Positions 48,087 to 61,300 of a DNA stretch of 64,000 bases are shown one piece after another. The notes under the pieces are model-generated. The model had not been told where the DNA came from, did no database searches, and saw nothing but the letters and a program-made list of their open reading frames with translations. Origin of the DNA: Smittia aterrima (taxonomy: Eukaryota; Arthropoda; Insecta; Diptera; Chironomidae); the NCBI GenBank assembly GCA_033063855.1, contig CP093831.1:27776001-27840000 (forward strand). Direction: 5' to 3'. The position numbers and the translations under genes were made by a program. Every line of letters begins with the position of its first letter. Positions within the stretch are counted from its first letter, which is position 1.

Positions 48087-49136
48087 TTTGGAAAAAGATT
48101 ATTTGCTGTTGCACTTTGTATGAGAACCAAACGAAACTGATGCCACTTGTTGACACAATGAACAAGAAAAAATTTCGGTGAGGAAATAAATTTTACGTCT
48201 GAACGGAGCGAGAACTGAAAATTGACTGAGAACTGTGAGTAAAGAAACGCGCGATGAAAACAAAAAGCGAAAGAAATAATTGCGTAAAGTTTGAGAGTCT
48301 CTTGTGTTTGAGCGTCTGTTTGTCGCGCGATATTGATGAAGTCATCAGATGGTTTCTGTTTGGAAAGACAGCAGATCAGAATTTATTTTCATGCTTATGA
48401 TGTCATCTTCTGTCAGTTCGTTGATGAGATATCTTCTAATTAAATTAAGACGAATCTTTCGTTGATAGTTACTTGGAAGTTAAAAGTCTCTTTCCCTCGT
48501 TCGTAGGTTTACGAGGTCACATCATTGCAAGTGAAGGCGTAAAGAGCTTCGTCCAAAAAAGAAGCACTAACGACAGGCCTGTTGGTTTAAAAGGGCATGA
48601 CGATAGAGAAAACACCTTCGAGCAAGGTGTGTCAACTAACGAGGATGATAAAAATATTTCCTTTTATTTTGAAAGAAGTTTTTATCATTTCCAAACAATT
48701 TACCAACACCAAGGACAAGAAAACTATTCGATTAGAGCGCAGAAGATCTTTGCATCTATTTTTAATTCATGAATGATGATGATTCGAGCTCAAAAGATTT
48801 TCAAGCGTGAGAAACATTTCTTAGAAGCTAATAATTAGTTTTTTTTTTGATAGAGAGAAATGAAATTCTATTTTCTCTTCAACTCACATCGGAGCATAAT
48901 TTAACATAAAAGCGACGAAGAATCGTTGACCTTGATCGAGAATGAACCGGAGAAGAGGGGAAAGAAATACAAATGCGACTTAAGTTTAGGTTACACACGA
49001 AACAGCAAAATTCTCAACTCGAAGTTTGTTCTTCTTCTGTCTTAACATAAATGATTTTAAAAGCAAACTTATGAACGTCTCGCGGCCCGCATTCGTCATC
49101 CTCCACTTCATTTGAGAGACGTTCACTCTGTAATGG
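48087..49136. other. Spacer between the two Snakeskin-like genes
   Basis: About 1 kb with no supportable gene. The 5' part should contain the promoter of gene 1. A 99-codon frame at 48473-48772 lacks family features. Confidence 0.5.
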
Positions 49137-49674
49137 CTATTTCTTCTGCCGAAACGTGAATATCGTATCCATGAAGAAGATGACGCCATTGATGATGGAG
49201 ACAACACCTTTCGTCATCGCGAGATCGCGTGTTCGCGTTCGAAATGCGCGCTCCCACGACTGAATAATGAAGACTCCTGACGTTATAAATAAAACCGTTC
49301 CTAGCAGACTGTAGAACAACATAATCCGCTTGTTGATTGTGGCTTTCATTAAATAACCTGCAATCCAATCTTTAATTTACATGCTTCAAGGTGGAGTGAA
49401 TTTGATTAAAGTTTTATTTTCTGTCCCAACCTGCCATGACAGCTGTGAGGATAATGCAGAAGCCACAGAACGTCCCCGTCGCCAGAAATTCCGTGACCAA
49501 ATCGTCATCGCTGAACGAGTAGAAGTGGAAATAACAGCAGACGATGGATAAGCACTGAAATGAAACTTTCGCGATTAACTTCTCAAGTGAATGAGAGACG
49601 AGGTGAACCCTCACCAGTTCGAGAAACTTTACAACCGATAAAGGAGTTTTCGTTGACGAATTCTCACTCGACAT
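49137..49674 (-). CDS. Snakeskin-like four-TM membrane protein 2 (134 aa)
   Basis: Tandem paralog of the gene at 45765. Exons are 49615-49674 (MSSENSSTKTPLSVVKFLEL), 49431-49554 and 49137-49357 (135 codons with stop). An in-frame upstream ATG at 49695 would add seven residues. TM1 CLSIVCCYFHFY; TM2 TGTFCGFCIILTAVMAGYLM; TM3 MLFYSLLGTVLFITSGVFII; TM4 GVVSIINGVIFFMDTIFTF. The second intron falls after MAG, eleven codons earlier than in gene 1, so one intron position has shifted or been replaced. Its donor is GTTGGG, a weak match. Confidence 0.7.
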
Positions 49675-49707
49675 GTTTTTATTATTCGCGAGCATTTGAC
49701 TTTTCAC

Positions 49708-52700
49708 TATTTTCCACGAACACGACTCGATAGCAATTGAGACGGTCGAAGATCTTGTGGAAAATATTCAAATCCAGACATCAGCAATTATGAGAAACAG
49801 ACAGAGCTGAATTAGAGTGTTTGCTCTTGATAATGAAGAAGCTTTCCCCTGAGTGCTCGAAAGAAAAATTTATGCTTCTCAGGGCAAAGATTTCGCAATA
49901 ATCGTCTCATTAGACGAATCTCTATCACGGATTTATGATTTTTTCATTGAACGGTCAGTGGAGGAACTTGTTGAATCTATTTTCTGGATTACAAAACGGA
50001 AATTTGTTGTGCAAACCGTTGCTGATGACTTATGAGACTCGATTAAGCTCCAAGAGCATTCAAATGTTTTTTTTCGTTTTCCCAGAGCAAAGCAACAGCG
50101 AAAATTAATTCCGCTCCAATCTCAATAAATATTCGGAAAGATATTTTTAGAAACTACATTTACCCTTTCGAATCCCCAATCCAATCTCAACAAAAAAAAC
50201 TAGCAGCGACTAACCTCTCTCTCATAGTCAAACCTTCATTGTCGAGAATATCCCAAATGGTTACATCTTTGGAATGTCAATCTCACTCCACCATCGCGCA
50301 TCCATTTATGTATCCCAACCTTCCCACCCACTCTCAGCTCCACGTGGCTGTAACAAGCGAACGCATGCTTCAAAACTTGCATCGATTTTTTCCTTTCTCC
50401 TTCACCAACACTCTCAATCGAAAATATTTACTGACGAATGGATACATTAAACTTAAAAGCTGTCGTAAACGCATCGTACAAGAAGGAAAGCGGAAGAGAA
50501 ATGTTCTCGTTGCGCGAACCTGAGGAAAATTCGACCGCAATCTATTCGGGAAGGGAAGGCTCAACCGGCTCGGGATGTGAAAAGTGTCGTAAACACAAAA
50601 GGCAGCGACGAGAAGAAGGAGAATTTCTTTTTATTGGTCTCACGCTTGAAGAAAACTGTTCGAAGTCAATGCTCAAAGTCTGGTTCGAGTTCGCTCATAA
50701 ATTATATTTTATTGCCGCTTTCATTTCTCGCTTAATGAACATCGTCAATTAAGCACATCTCTCAGCGGACACAGAGAAGAGAACTAACCGTCCAAGCATG
50801 GAGAGGAGGGAATGGAATCGCTTTTGACATTTGTCCAATAATCGTTTCTGACCGAATGGTTTATTTATATTTTACAACTCTATCGATCGAACAAGAAGAG
50901 AAGAAATAATTGATTTCTTTAAATTGCGCTTCGCGGTCTCTGCTGCAGGTGAAATGAGAAATGAATTCTCAAAGATCTCTCTAATCTTTTCCCAATAAAC
51001 TCGTTTTGCATTTGACGCACTGCACAGTCTCATTATTTATGATTTGTCGAATTTATTAGGCATTCCTCCCTTGCAATGTTGTGCTCGCTGCCTGCACTCG
51101 AGAGTTTTCCGTTTTTCCGAGAGAAGGGAAAGTTCCATTCGATAAATTACGTGATTTCTCTGCTTTTGCTTCATGTCAAGTGGTTTCAAGTTGAAACGAA
51201 AATGCAACGGAAATTCCTCTGTTGATGTCAACAAGAATTGTTCGGAGTTACTTACTGACAATTGTAACCACTGACAACCAAACCGGCGACGAGATAAACG
51301 ATTCTAAATTAAAAGTTCCTTCACTCACTTTGTGGGTCATCCATGTCAACTCTCCTCCTTCCCCCGAAAAACGTTTCGCTCAATCAAAATTATTTTTAAA
51401 TCAATATCATCATCCCATAAAAAGCATTTTCTGTCTTTGTTAAAAAAATTGTGCATTGCCGCTTTTTATTCGCTCTCGCACATTGAACGTTGAGTGTGTG
51501 TCATGAACAGCAGAATGAAGATATTTCGCCATCACAATGGGTAAATCATTTCTCTCTCTCATCGTTTAGTCCCTCTCGAATGATTTGAAAGCGGCTCCTT
51601 ATCATTGATGCATTCGTTATGCGCCAAAAACATTTCTCTCCCCCAATCTCATTCCACAAAGCGCTCGAGAGTTTACAGAATAATGGACGGGAGATTTGTT
51701 TATTTTTATTTGTTGGCATTATTGGGAGAATGGAAGAATCAAAGCTGAGCTCTCATAATTCATTTACATTGTATGCAAAGAAACATATCGAACATCCTTA
51801 ACCCAAGCGACTTGCTTTCTTCCGCTTTATTTTGTGTGCCTTCTTGAGGAGAAAGGCTTTATGTACATTTTGCGCAATAAAGTGCAACGGAGAGAGTCAA
51901 ATTTCATTCAAGACTTTTTCTCTGTGCGAGGAGTCGAAGCAGTTTGTTGGATGCTGCGCGAACTTTCACGAAAACTCAATCAACTACTGAAGAGGAAAAA
52001 GGACAGAGCATCGCAAGAGAGTAAAAAGCTCTCTCGTGCATCGCATAAAAGCTCAGGATTACGAAGTTCAGTCTTCAGTATCAGTGAAATTGTCGATCTG
52101 TTTGAACCATCGGGTTGGATTTTAAACAGAGTTTTCTCACCAGAAAGCAGAAAAGTGTTCTTAATTTTTTTCGATAATTCCACGGATTTCTTTCCTATTT
52201 TTTCTGTTCTTTTGTGTTCCCTCAATAATCTCTTGCCGATACTACTCAACCAACCTTCTCCACAACTATTTGGATTATTGGATTTTTCTTCCTACAAAAA
52301 AAAACGTTCGTTCGCTTGGAAAATTACAATTCTCGTTTTAATCTTCATCGCACAAAACGAACCGAGATAAAGAATAAAAAAAAATATGTCGTAGAGAATT
52401 TTAATATAAAACATAAAATACAAAAAAGTGCTTCAACCCATTCATATTGGTAAAGAGAGCTTTTGTGGATGTGTAAGTTCGAGTTCTAGTTCTGTGGGAA
52501 AAAGTCGCCTCGGTCCGCATTTGGAAGATGAAAAATTGGCATTTTTCTCTGCCGTTGAAAGCAAGAGAAACAAAAATTATATCAAAAGAGAGCTTTATTG
52601 CAATTTCTTTCCTTTTTTTTTGTCGTCCTGTCGTGTCGTGTGTCTCTCTTGTGCCGTGTGCGAGAAAAATCAACATGAGAGGGAAAAATTCAAAGGAAAA

Positions 52701-53739
52701 TAATTTATATTTTAGCTTCCCGTACTTCTCCCCTCCCTCACTTTCCTCTTGTGCGGATTGTCGTCGAATATTTAATTCGATGACGATGATGATGACTTCA
52801 CATTCAGTTTACGGACGACGAGGAAAATCCTTATTTCTTTCCTCCTTCTGTCGCCATTCGTTGGCAAGAGTTTTTCCGTGAGAATGAAACAATGAAATGT
52901 TTCTCGCTTTCTGACGCTGATCAGTGTTTGCATTGTTCGCTTTCCCGTGTTGTTATCATCATCATCTAAGCTTTCTCTTCTCATTTTTTTTTTGTTGATG
53001 AAGTGAATTGAAATTTGAAAAAGCTTCCAAAAGGCGAGCTCTGAATTGCTTCTGCAGAAAAAGGCGACTCTTCCTACTCGAGCTACTCGTGTTCACATTC
53101 ATAAAATTTACATACGAGAACCTCCATCACATTTGTTATTGCTTGTTTTTCTAATATCGACAAAAGAAAAATCAAGGATTTAATAAATTGCTGTTATCGT
53201 TCTCATCTCTGTATGGAAAAAAAAGTCGGAGCAGACAAACAGTGGAGAAGGAAATTGAATAAATGAAATAGCATTTTGTGGTGGGAAAGAAAAGTAAGAA
53301 CTATGGAGGAGAGCTTAACGATTGAAAAACTTTAATCTAGAAAAACTGATACTACAAACACTTTCTGCCATCCGTTGTTGCCCAGCCGCCGACGTCGACC
53401 CCCCCGCCGCCAAGTTCACGGAAGCGAGTGCGAAAATATTGTGGAATGAAAAAAGTTTGAAATGGCTTCGTGAGAGAAAGAGGAAGGAAATTAATAATAA
53501 AAAAAAAGCCAAAATAAAAGTGTTGTGAATAAAAATAAAATCGCTTCTTATACAAAGTTCCAATCGATATTGGAGAAAGGTTCAAATAAGTGTTCCCAAG
53601 CACATAAAAATTTAATTAATTTAGCCAAATGATTAATAATTAAACTGACTCATGCTGAATAGTGAACTTTTTCTTTTAAAGTCTTCAACCTTCTCTCTTT
53701 CTGAGCTTGTCAGCTCAAGTTAGAATACAACAACAAAAA
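49708..53739. other. 4-kb non-coding region upstream of nAChR alpha7
   Basis: No gene that I can support; the scattered frames of 60-180 codons have no family. Likely contents are the promoter and 5' UTR of the receptor and control regions of a neuronal gene. A GC-rich patch at 53383-53425 (GCCGCCGACGTCGACCCCCC) stands out. Confidence 0.5.
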
Positions 53740-56700
53740 ATGTTAATTTTCCTAACATTCATTGTTGCAATTTATAAGATAAGAGACATGCCAGCAATAC
53801 CTTCATCCTTAGTGACATCACTTTTATACGGATTTAGTTTGATGCTGATTCTTCCGACCGGTAAGAGAGAAACAGAAGCAGCTGTCGCAATCGATTGATT
53901 GACTTGAAGATGATCAACCAAACTTTTCTTTCCAAAGAATTTGTTTGTAATGAATTTCAATGACGAAATGTTACAGCTCAATACACAAACGAATTAATGA
54001 GCATACACATTTTCGCTTTTCCACAAGTCTGAATTCGTTTTTAATGAGTTTTCAAGTTCGACTGATTGATTTGACTTTGTTAATTGTTTTCGGAGTCGGA
54101 ACGAGTGAGAGAAATGAAATGAAACAAACTTTGTTGTGTTATTGCAGGCATTGATGCTGGATCCCACGAGAAACGTTTATTGCATCATTTATTGGATAAT
54201 TATAATGTATTGGAACGACCGGTGGCTAATGAATCAGATCCTTTGCAATTAAGCTTTGGATTAACGCTTATGCAAATTATCGATGTCGTAAGTTTTATTC
54301 TCCTTTTCATTTTTAATAAATTTCTCTTCGGATCTCTGCTCTGTGTTAGGTCGGGGCTGGGCCTTTAATTTAAATGTTTCCAACCGAAGCTCACAAATTT
54401 ATTCAGGATCTCGCTCTGCACTTTTGAATATAATTTATTAAAATGAATTTCCCTCCCTCTCTCCCATCGTTCAAAAGTATTCAGCGAGACTCTAACCGAA
54501 AAATTATTAAAAAAAAAGCTTTGACTGAAAACTTTCTCTCCCTCACGAAATAATTTTCATTCTCGATTGAATATTCCTTTGGCATTGAGGAGAGTGCATG
54601 AAGGAAGACGAAAAAATGATGATCATAGATAAGAGATAAATATTTACAGACACATAATGAAAATATTCGGTAACAATGTTTAAATTATGCCAAATATTTA
54701 TTCTGAGAATGCTTCTAATCGGCCTATATGCTTATAACGACGAATGGTGGAGTGGAACAACACTTAAACTCATCTCACACACACTCCGTCTGTTGTTGGA
54801 AGCAAACAAAGCCCTCATGCTCTTCTGCGGCGCTTGCGGGAGACGTGAAGCATGAAAGCAAGAACTGTCTCTGTGTAGCTATTGTGATTTAAAAATAGCT
54901 CGCAGCAGATCCTGAAACAACAAATTATTCATTTTCTTCTCAGAAACAACACAAACAGCCACGCGTACGTCCTATCTCACGAGCGAGCTCATAGCTGCTC
55001 GCTCTGTCTAACAGATAGATTTGATTTCTAACAAGATTTGGAATCATCATAGCTTGCGGTAGTCGAGAGTCGCTTTTGGGGAAAAATAACAAACGAACGT
55101 TATTAAAAATTCATTAAACCAAGCTTTGCCACTTCTCGTTTTTCTGCTTTTGCGACACATTAGACCTTTGCCCTCTGCACCACGACTCTCTTCTTGTTGT
55201 GTACGCCATCCATTGTCATTGGCAAACGAGCCCTTTTCCTCCTGATTATGTAAACGAAATCTGACACATCAAATTTAATTTTCCTTTGTCCTGATTACAT
55301 GTGCAGATATTCCGTTGTAGATAACCCACGTCAAGAAAATATGAGCTCGCAATTTTTTCTTCTCTCCTCTCTCTTTTGTTTGTTGTCCCCTTTAAGACCC
55401 CTCTAGCTAGAGGTCACAAGCCTTGGGAGGTTTTTTTTTTATTTCGGACATGACATATAACTTCAGTCTCTCTCTCACTCTTGTTAATGACGACAAACAG
55501 AAAGAAGAGTGAAAAATGAGGATACAATCTCCTCTTATGAATTTTCATTAGCACCATCAAATTAAAAATGTATCAAGCCTTTCATAAAAAAATAAGAAGG
55601 AGCTCCCGAAAAAAAAATATATTTCGATTCCTGTTGCCGGTCGTCTCATGTACGACAATTCCTTTGACAAATAAAAGACAAAGCGAACTTGGGTCTTTTC
55701 AGTCGTATGACAATGGCTTTTTATTATTATACTGGCGGAGAAAGAAAAGCGAGAGGCGAGTGAAATGGAAATGTGATGGCTTTTGGCACAATGTAAGTGA
55801 AGGCGAACACGAGAACAAAAAGCAAAAGAAAGGTTGTTAAATTTTCATTTTGATCAATAGAAAAATTGGAACGGAAAATTGAAATCTTTGTATCGAGACG
55901 GCTCATTAAATGTTTACTTAGCTGGAACCCATTCAAAGCGAATGTTCGCCTTGGAAGTGATTCATAAGTTATTAACTTTTCTTCTCTCTTTTGTTTCGGG
56001 ATGCAGAGAGCTCTTCGTAAGAGCCTTGAGCAACAACTATTTTGGGGAAATTTGCTTTCGGAATCAAAATTCAATTACGAATCTAACGTCTCAATCCCAC
56101 TGACAGTCAACGCAACCCTTTTCACCAAACGAAAGCGGAAACTTTCTTCAATTTTTATACAATACAAGTTGTGCAATTTCCTTTCTCATTCAACGTATAA
56201 TCAAACTGAAAGCAGACAACAAGAAAGCTTCTTAAAGCTCATGCATATAAATTACGTGTGAAAAATTTATTGCACATTGTTCAACCTTCAAATTCATCTT
56301 CTGCTGTTTATCTCTGTTCTTGTAGAGCATAGCAAAAGGAAGTCTTCATAAAACAGGCGTGTTTCAATCCAGTCGAGGAAACCTAAGATTTAAGAGAAGA
56401 TTTCAGTGTGGACGAAAGTTTTGAAGAGTTAACTAAACTTTTGGGGTGTGCAACTAAGAATTTACTTCCTCAAAAGTTGTGTTCAGCTAAACTCTCTTTC
56501 TCACAAACATCTCCACACTGGATTCTTTCTCTTCAGAAACACCTGCCTTAAAAGAAAGTCATGAGATTAACTTTGTTCGATAAAAGCAGCCATCGCGCCA
56601 TATAAAACCTGCATCAAAAGCATGTGCGCGTGGAGGAACTTTTATCACGAGAAATGAGATTTTCTTTAGATCTATCAGATCGTTTCTTATGTTGAACCAT

Positions 56701-57889
56701 CGCTCTCACATGCAACCATAAAAATTTGTTTCTTCCGGATATAAATTGGCGAATTTAGCATACCATTTGTTGTTTAGCATTAGGCTCCTTAAATCACCAT
56801 ATTAATAAAGCTCTAGAAGTATTATGCTGCATATGAGATGACGCAAAATGCTTTTGTTAAAGGAATTTATCAGAAAGAGAGATAGAGCTTTAGACATAAG
56901 AGCAAGATTCTTCGCTTTTGTTGATGCTACGAAAGTGATAAAATTCGATGTTACGCAACCTAAAGATATCTCCCTTAAAGCATCTTCTGTGTGGTTTCTG
57001 CTGTCTACTTCTTAAATCTTTTAGCCAGAGCTTTCGATATAATTTATTGCAGAGCTTGCTGAAAACAACAGATCCGTATAATAATTGAAAGTTTATGTGG
57101 GTGTGGGAACAAACGACTCGTATAAGTTTACACTACACGAGAAACTTTTTTTTAGAAGATAAAGATCTTAAACATCTTCTTTTTCCCTTTTCACAGGACG
57201 AGAAGAATCAACTGCTCATCACCAACATTTGGCTGAAATTGGTAAGCAATCGTAATCTTTCCTACTCGACACGAAGCCTCAGAAAGTTTGGCCGAGGGCG
57301 TGCTCTTGAATTTCTAACTACATCTTTTATTATTAATTTGTTTACGGAATCTTTCCCGCTGTCGAAATGGATACCCCACCAGGTCTTCCTTAATTAACAA
57401 GGGGATCAACTGCAAACAGTTTCAAAAGTTTTCTGTTAGTTTTTCCAATGGAGAAAGGCTTCGCTCAACAACAATTAGCGGAATTATTTACCGATTGTCT
57501 GCTGAATTATTATAATTACCCGCATTAATTCAGCAGCCTAAACATTAATCCCTCGACACTCTGTCACCCTTTTTTATCCGCGTGTGACAGGAGCAAACAA
57601 GCTCACTCTCTCTCTCTCGCCTCAAACGTACACAAACACTTTTCTTTACTCTCAAACGTTATTAATGATGATTCCGAAAATGTTTTCTTCCAGGAATGGA
57701 ACGACATGAACTTGAGATGGAATTCATCAGAGTACGGAAGCGTGAAGGATTTGCGGATTCCTCCGCATCGAATTTGGAAGCCAGATGTGCTCATGTACAA
57801 TAGGTGAGTGTCGTCTCGTTGATGTGATGAAGGTTCTTTGCTCTTCGACATAGCCCGCGAAGTAATTTAAATAAAAATTATATATTATA

Positions 57890-57928
<39 letters not shown>

Positions 57929-58362
57929 TTTTAAAGCCATCACGAAGAGCTATGTCAGTTCAAAAGAGCAAAATGTAAAAAGTCAATAACCAAATTGAAA
58001 ACAAAATTTTAATCTCCGGGATTCTGTTTGAGGGATGTAAAAGCTGAATTTTGAACTAGCATCGTCCCATCCCTTTCTCTATGTAAATCTATAATATAAT
58101 CTCTGTTTACAGTGCTGATGAAGGCTTTGATGGAACATATCCGACAAATGTGGTGAGTAAAATTGAAAAAGAGAAAAAAAATTAAAAATGTTTCTAATTT
58201 TTTGTTTGATTTCCAAACTAGGTCGTCAGGAATAATGGATCGTGCTTGTATGTGCCGCCAGGAATTTTTAAATCCACATGTAAAATCGACATAACATGGT
58301 TTCCTTTCGACGATCAACGGTGCGAAATGAAATTCGGATCATGGACTTATGATGGATTTCAG
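53740..58362 (+). CDS. nAChRalpha7: Nicotinic acetylcholine receptor subunit alpha7, 5' exons (gene continues past window)
   Basis: Cys-loop ligand-gated cation channel subunit of neuronal synapses. Six exons are seen: 53740-53860, 54148-54287, 57197-57241 (45 bp), 57694-57803 (110 bp), 58113-58152 and 58222-58362. They sum to 199 codons in frame. The signal region includes LVTSLLYGFSLMLILPT (an in-frame second ATG at 53788). The ligand-binding domain has HEKRLLHHLLDNYNVLERPV, loop D WNDMNLRW, loop A WKPDVLMYNSADEGFDGTYP, and the Cys-loop CKIDITWFPFDDQRC. It matches fly alpha7 rather than alpha5/alpha6 at NDMNLRWN, PPHRIWKPD, VVVRNNGSC and DGFQ. Loop C, all TM segments and the vicinal cysteines lie beyond 64 kb. 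Only one 45-bp exon 3 is found. Confidence 0.93.
54288..57196. other. nAChR alpha7 intron 2 (2.9 kb)
   Basis: No exon or other gene recognised. I looked for an alternative 45-bp exon (DEKNQ-type) and found none. Confidence 0.6.
57875..57926. repeat. (AT)n microsatellite in nAChR alpha7 intron 4
   Basis: Near-pure TA dinucleotide run after TATATTATATAATATT. Confidence 0.85.
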
Positions 58363-61300
58363 GTGAGTTTGTGTGGCGTGTTGAAAGTTTTAAGTGCGAT
58401 GAGGAAACAAATGATAAAGTTTTGCGCCCTTCTGTTGGTGCTAGCCATGATCTGCAGTTTAGCCCTTCTGCAGTTGGCAGCCGATATTGATTTATTTCGC
58501 TTCGATGCGCCTGCCATTCATAAAAGCTTTTCCGATGCATTCGACGGAATAATGGAAATTATTGATGCTCGATCGATAAATGTGCACTCAGATCTCAGAT
58601 CAATGACCGACACAGAGAGAGAACTTTCCATTCGATGCCTGATTATAAATGTAAATGCATTGTCGGAGACTTTTCCTTTATTTTATTTATTTTCAATTAT
58701 TTCTGCCAATTCAGGTTTTCCCCCTAACGAATAATTTTTCATAAAACACTTCAAAGCGCGGTCGGGAAAATTGCTCGAGTTTGTTTCTGTTGTGATGTTT
58801 GAATTGATAAATGCAGCTCTCGACTAACCAAATGGAACACATTTTCAGATTCAGTAAAGTGAGTGAGCCAGCATTGCTTCCAATCGAATAAACCAATTCT
58901 CGGGTGACGCGCAGTTTTCATGTTTCCCGTCATCATTTAACGTTTCACACTGAAAATTTATGAAACTTCCCCATAATTTAAACTGAAATTCACGCTCCTG
59001 TCGTGAATAAACAATTTATGTTAGTTCAGTGCGATTATAGTACAATTTTCCCTCTCGCTTCCTCCTCATCTCGTCGGTTGACAATTGATTAAATATTTTC
59101 ATTTGTATTTGTGATTCGTGGTTCAGTTCTTAACCAAGAAACCGTTCGCTGATCATTTCGTCATGAACGTTTCTGGCTCGAAGCTAACATGGAATGAATT
59201 TTATTAACTAATTTGTTCGAAAGAATTTTTTCTTTCGCTTCCGTAACGCGAAGGAAAAAGCGTCGTCTTTCTTCAACTTTCACATCACCCTCTTACGTTC
59301 GTCGAATGGAAATCTCATTTTGTTGATAAAGATTGAGATGCTTGAGCGTTACGAAGACTGTTTTTTAAGTTAACTGGGAAGGGGGAAGTGCTTTGCGTTC
59401 GTCTGTTAGCGACAAGCGCTAAAGCAAGGCAAGAAATAATTAAACGAAGAAACACACGACACTTTCACTCAAATGAATAATAAAGCGCACAAAATGTTAA
59501 AGTCTGGTTTCGTCTGAGAATAATGTATCCAACCATCTGACTTTGGATTAATTTACGCAATGAAATTTCCTACTCAAAGATGACGACTGGAGGAACATCG
59601 TCTTCTGCACTCATAAAAAGTAAAATTCCTCAAATTCCATTACACTTTCACAAAGGATTACTCGAAGCTCGCTCTCTCTTTCCTGTCTACACCAACAATT
59701 TCTGTTCTCTACTTTCCGTTGAAAATCCTTAAATGGTTTTAATGTATTTTTTTCTCGTTTCACCTGGGATGAAGCCGAAATGAGAATTCGCAAAGCTCAC
59801 GGAATGCTTTTGATTTGTTTGTCAATTACTTTGCGCACCGAATGATTCAAAAATAAAAAAGTCTTTAAAGAAGAAACTTTCGAATCATCAAAGGTGACTT
59901 GAGAGGAGGAGATTATTTTACGCTCAAAAGAATCTTTCAAGTATCCTCTCTCCTCCGCTTCAAAGCATCGATGATTGCCGTAATGTTCGAAAGAAAAATC
60001 GATTTCTAAAGATTCTCCTAATTCAACAGATAAAAATCCCTTCGATATTATCGCTCCTGATATGTTGCTTTCATTTTGTTTTTATGATTGCCATCCTCTC
60101 CTTCTCTGTTACCCTTATTTGACACCATCGATGCCTTTGCTGAGTCTCTCGTTTTTACCGATACGATGCCATCATTCTGATTCGAAAACCGGGTCCTCGT
60201 CATAATAAAATATAAAATCCAATATTCTCGGCATGCATATTTTTCCTTTATAATTTAATAAAATAAAATAAACAGTTTCACGGGAGTGACAGAGATGGAG
60301 AGAGAATATGAAACGAATTTAAGCTTCGACAAAGGCTACAGGGAGATTAAAAAAATGACTGAAAAGAAATAAATGAATTCGATCAAATTGGTTTTACATA
60401 AATTTCTCGTGTCGAGCAAAATTCCAATGACCTCAAAATTAAATTCCCACAAGATAAGCAGAAGAGAACAAAACTGAGTATGCAGGATATTTCGAAATCA
60501 ATAAGCATCGACAAGATTGCTTCTCTCGGTCTCATTATTCATTAATGTGTTTGAGAACGAAGGCTGTCCAATGCCGAACATGTGTGCGGAACTCAGTAAT
60601 TCGTCAGGATTATGGTGTCACATGCCGACTATGTCAACGGTAATAGCATTAATGGGGTTAATTCAGAAGAATGCCTTGTACATTGGAATGGAAGCTGTCG
60701 TCATGCTTACGTCGCACTTTATTGGAGCGCCCACTTTTCCATTCGTCAAATCCTAATTGAATGACACATCAGAAACTTGCCGATCTTTCAAATAAACCGA
60801 CCATGACCTGTCGCACAAATCTCGCTCAGGTTTTGTTTCTTGAAAAACACAAGAGTCGCTCTCATAAGAAAATCACGTCAATGTCTTATCATCAATCTTG
60901 ATGTTATTGAAAGAGCCCCGCAAATATGCCGACGAAAATGGAAATGACTTCGAGTTGATGGCTTAAAGGAATCGTAAAGATTTATGTTTTTTATTTTGGG
61001 ATTTTTCTGCGAAGGACGACACCCCTTCCGTTAACCCCAAAGTTGCTCACCCCGGGGAAAACCTTCAAATCCAGAAAGCCCTCGAATAAAATTAAATTTC
61101 CACGAAGTGCTTCTCTTCTCTCTTTTCTTGTGGAGCAAAAGTAATTTCCGAAGACTTTTTTGAATTGATAAAAATTTAATCAAGCATGGAAACCTCTCGG
61201 AAAGCCATTAATATCTCACTATGCCGACGAAAAAAAGTTTGCAATGCAAAGCAGAAGGCAAAAAACTGATGTAAAACTTTTGTAACGACATAATTTATGA

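Noticed and set aside
51834..52370. 178-codon plus-strand frame upstream of nAChR alpha7
   Set aside because: No recognisable family, and it opens from a non-conserved start in low-complexity sequence. Treated as chance.
60517..60756. Hydrophobic 79-codon frame, considered as a receptor TM exon
   Set aside because: No Cys-loop receptor TM motifs, no proper splice borders in phase, and it does not follow the expected LDLQLQ exon.
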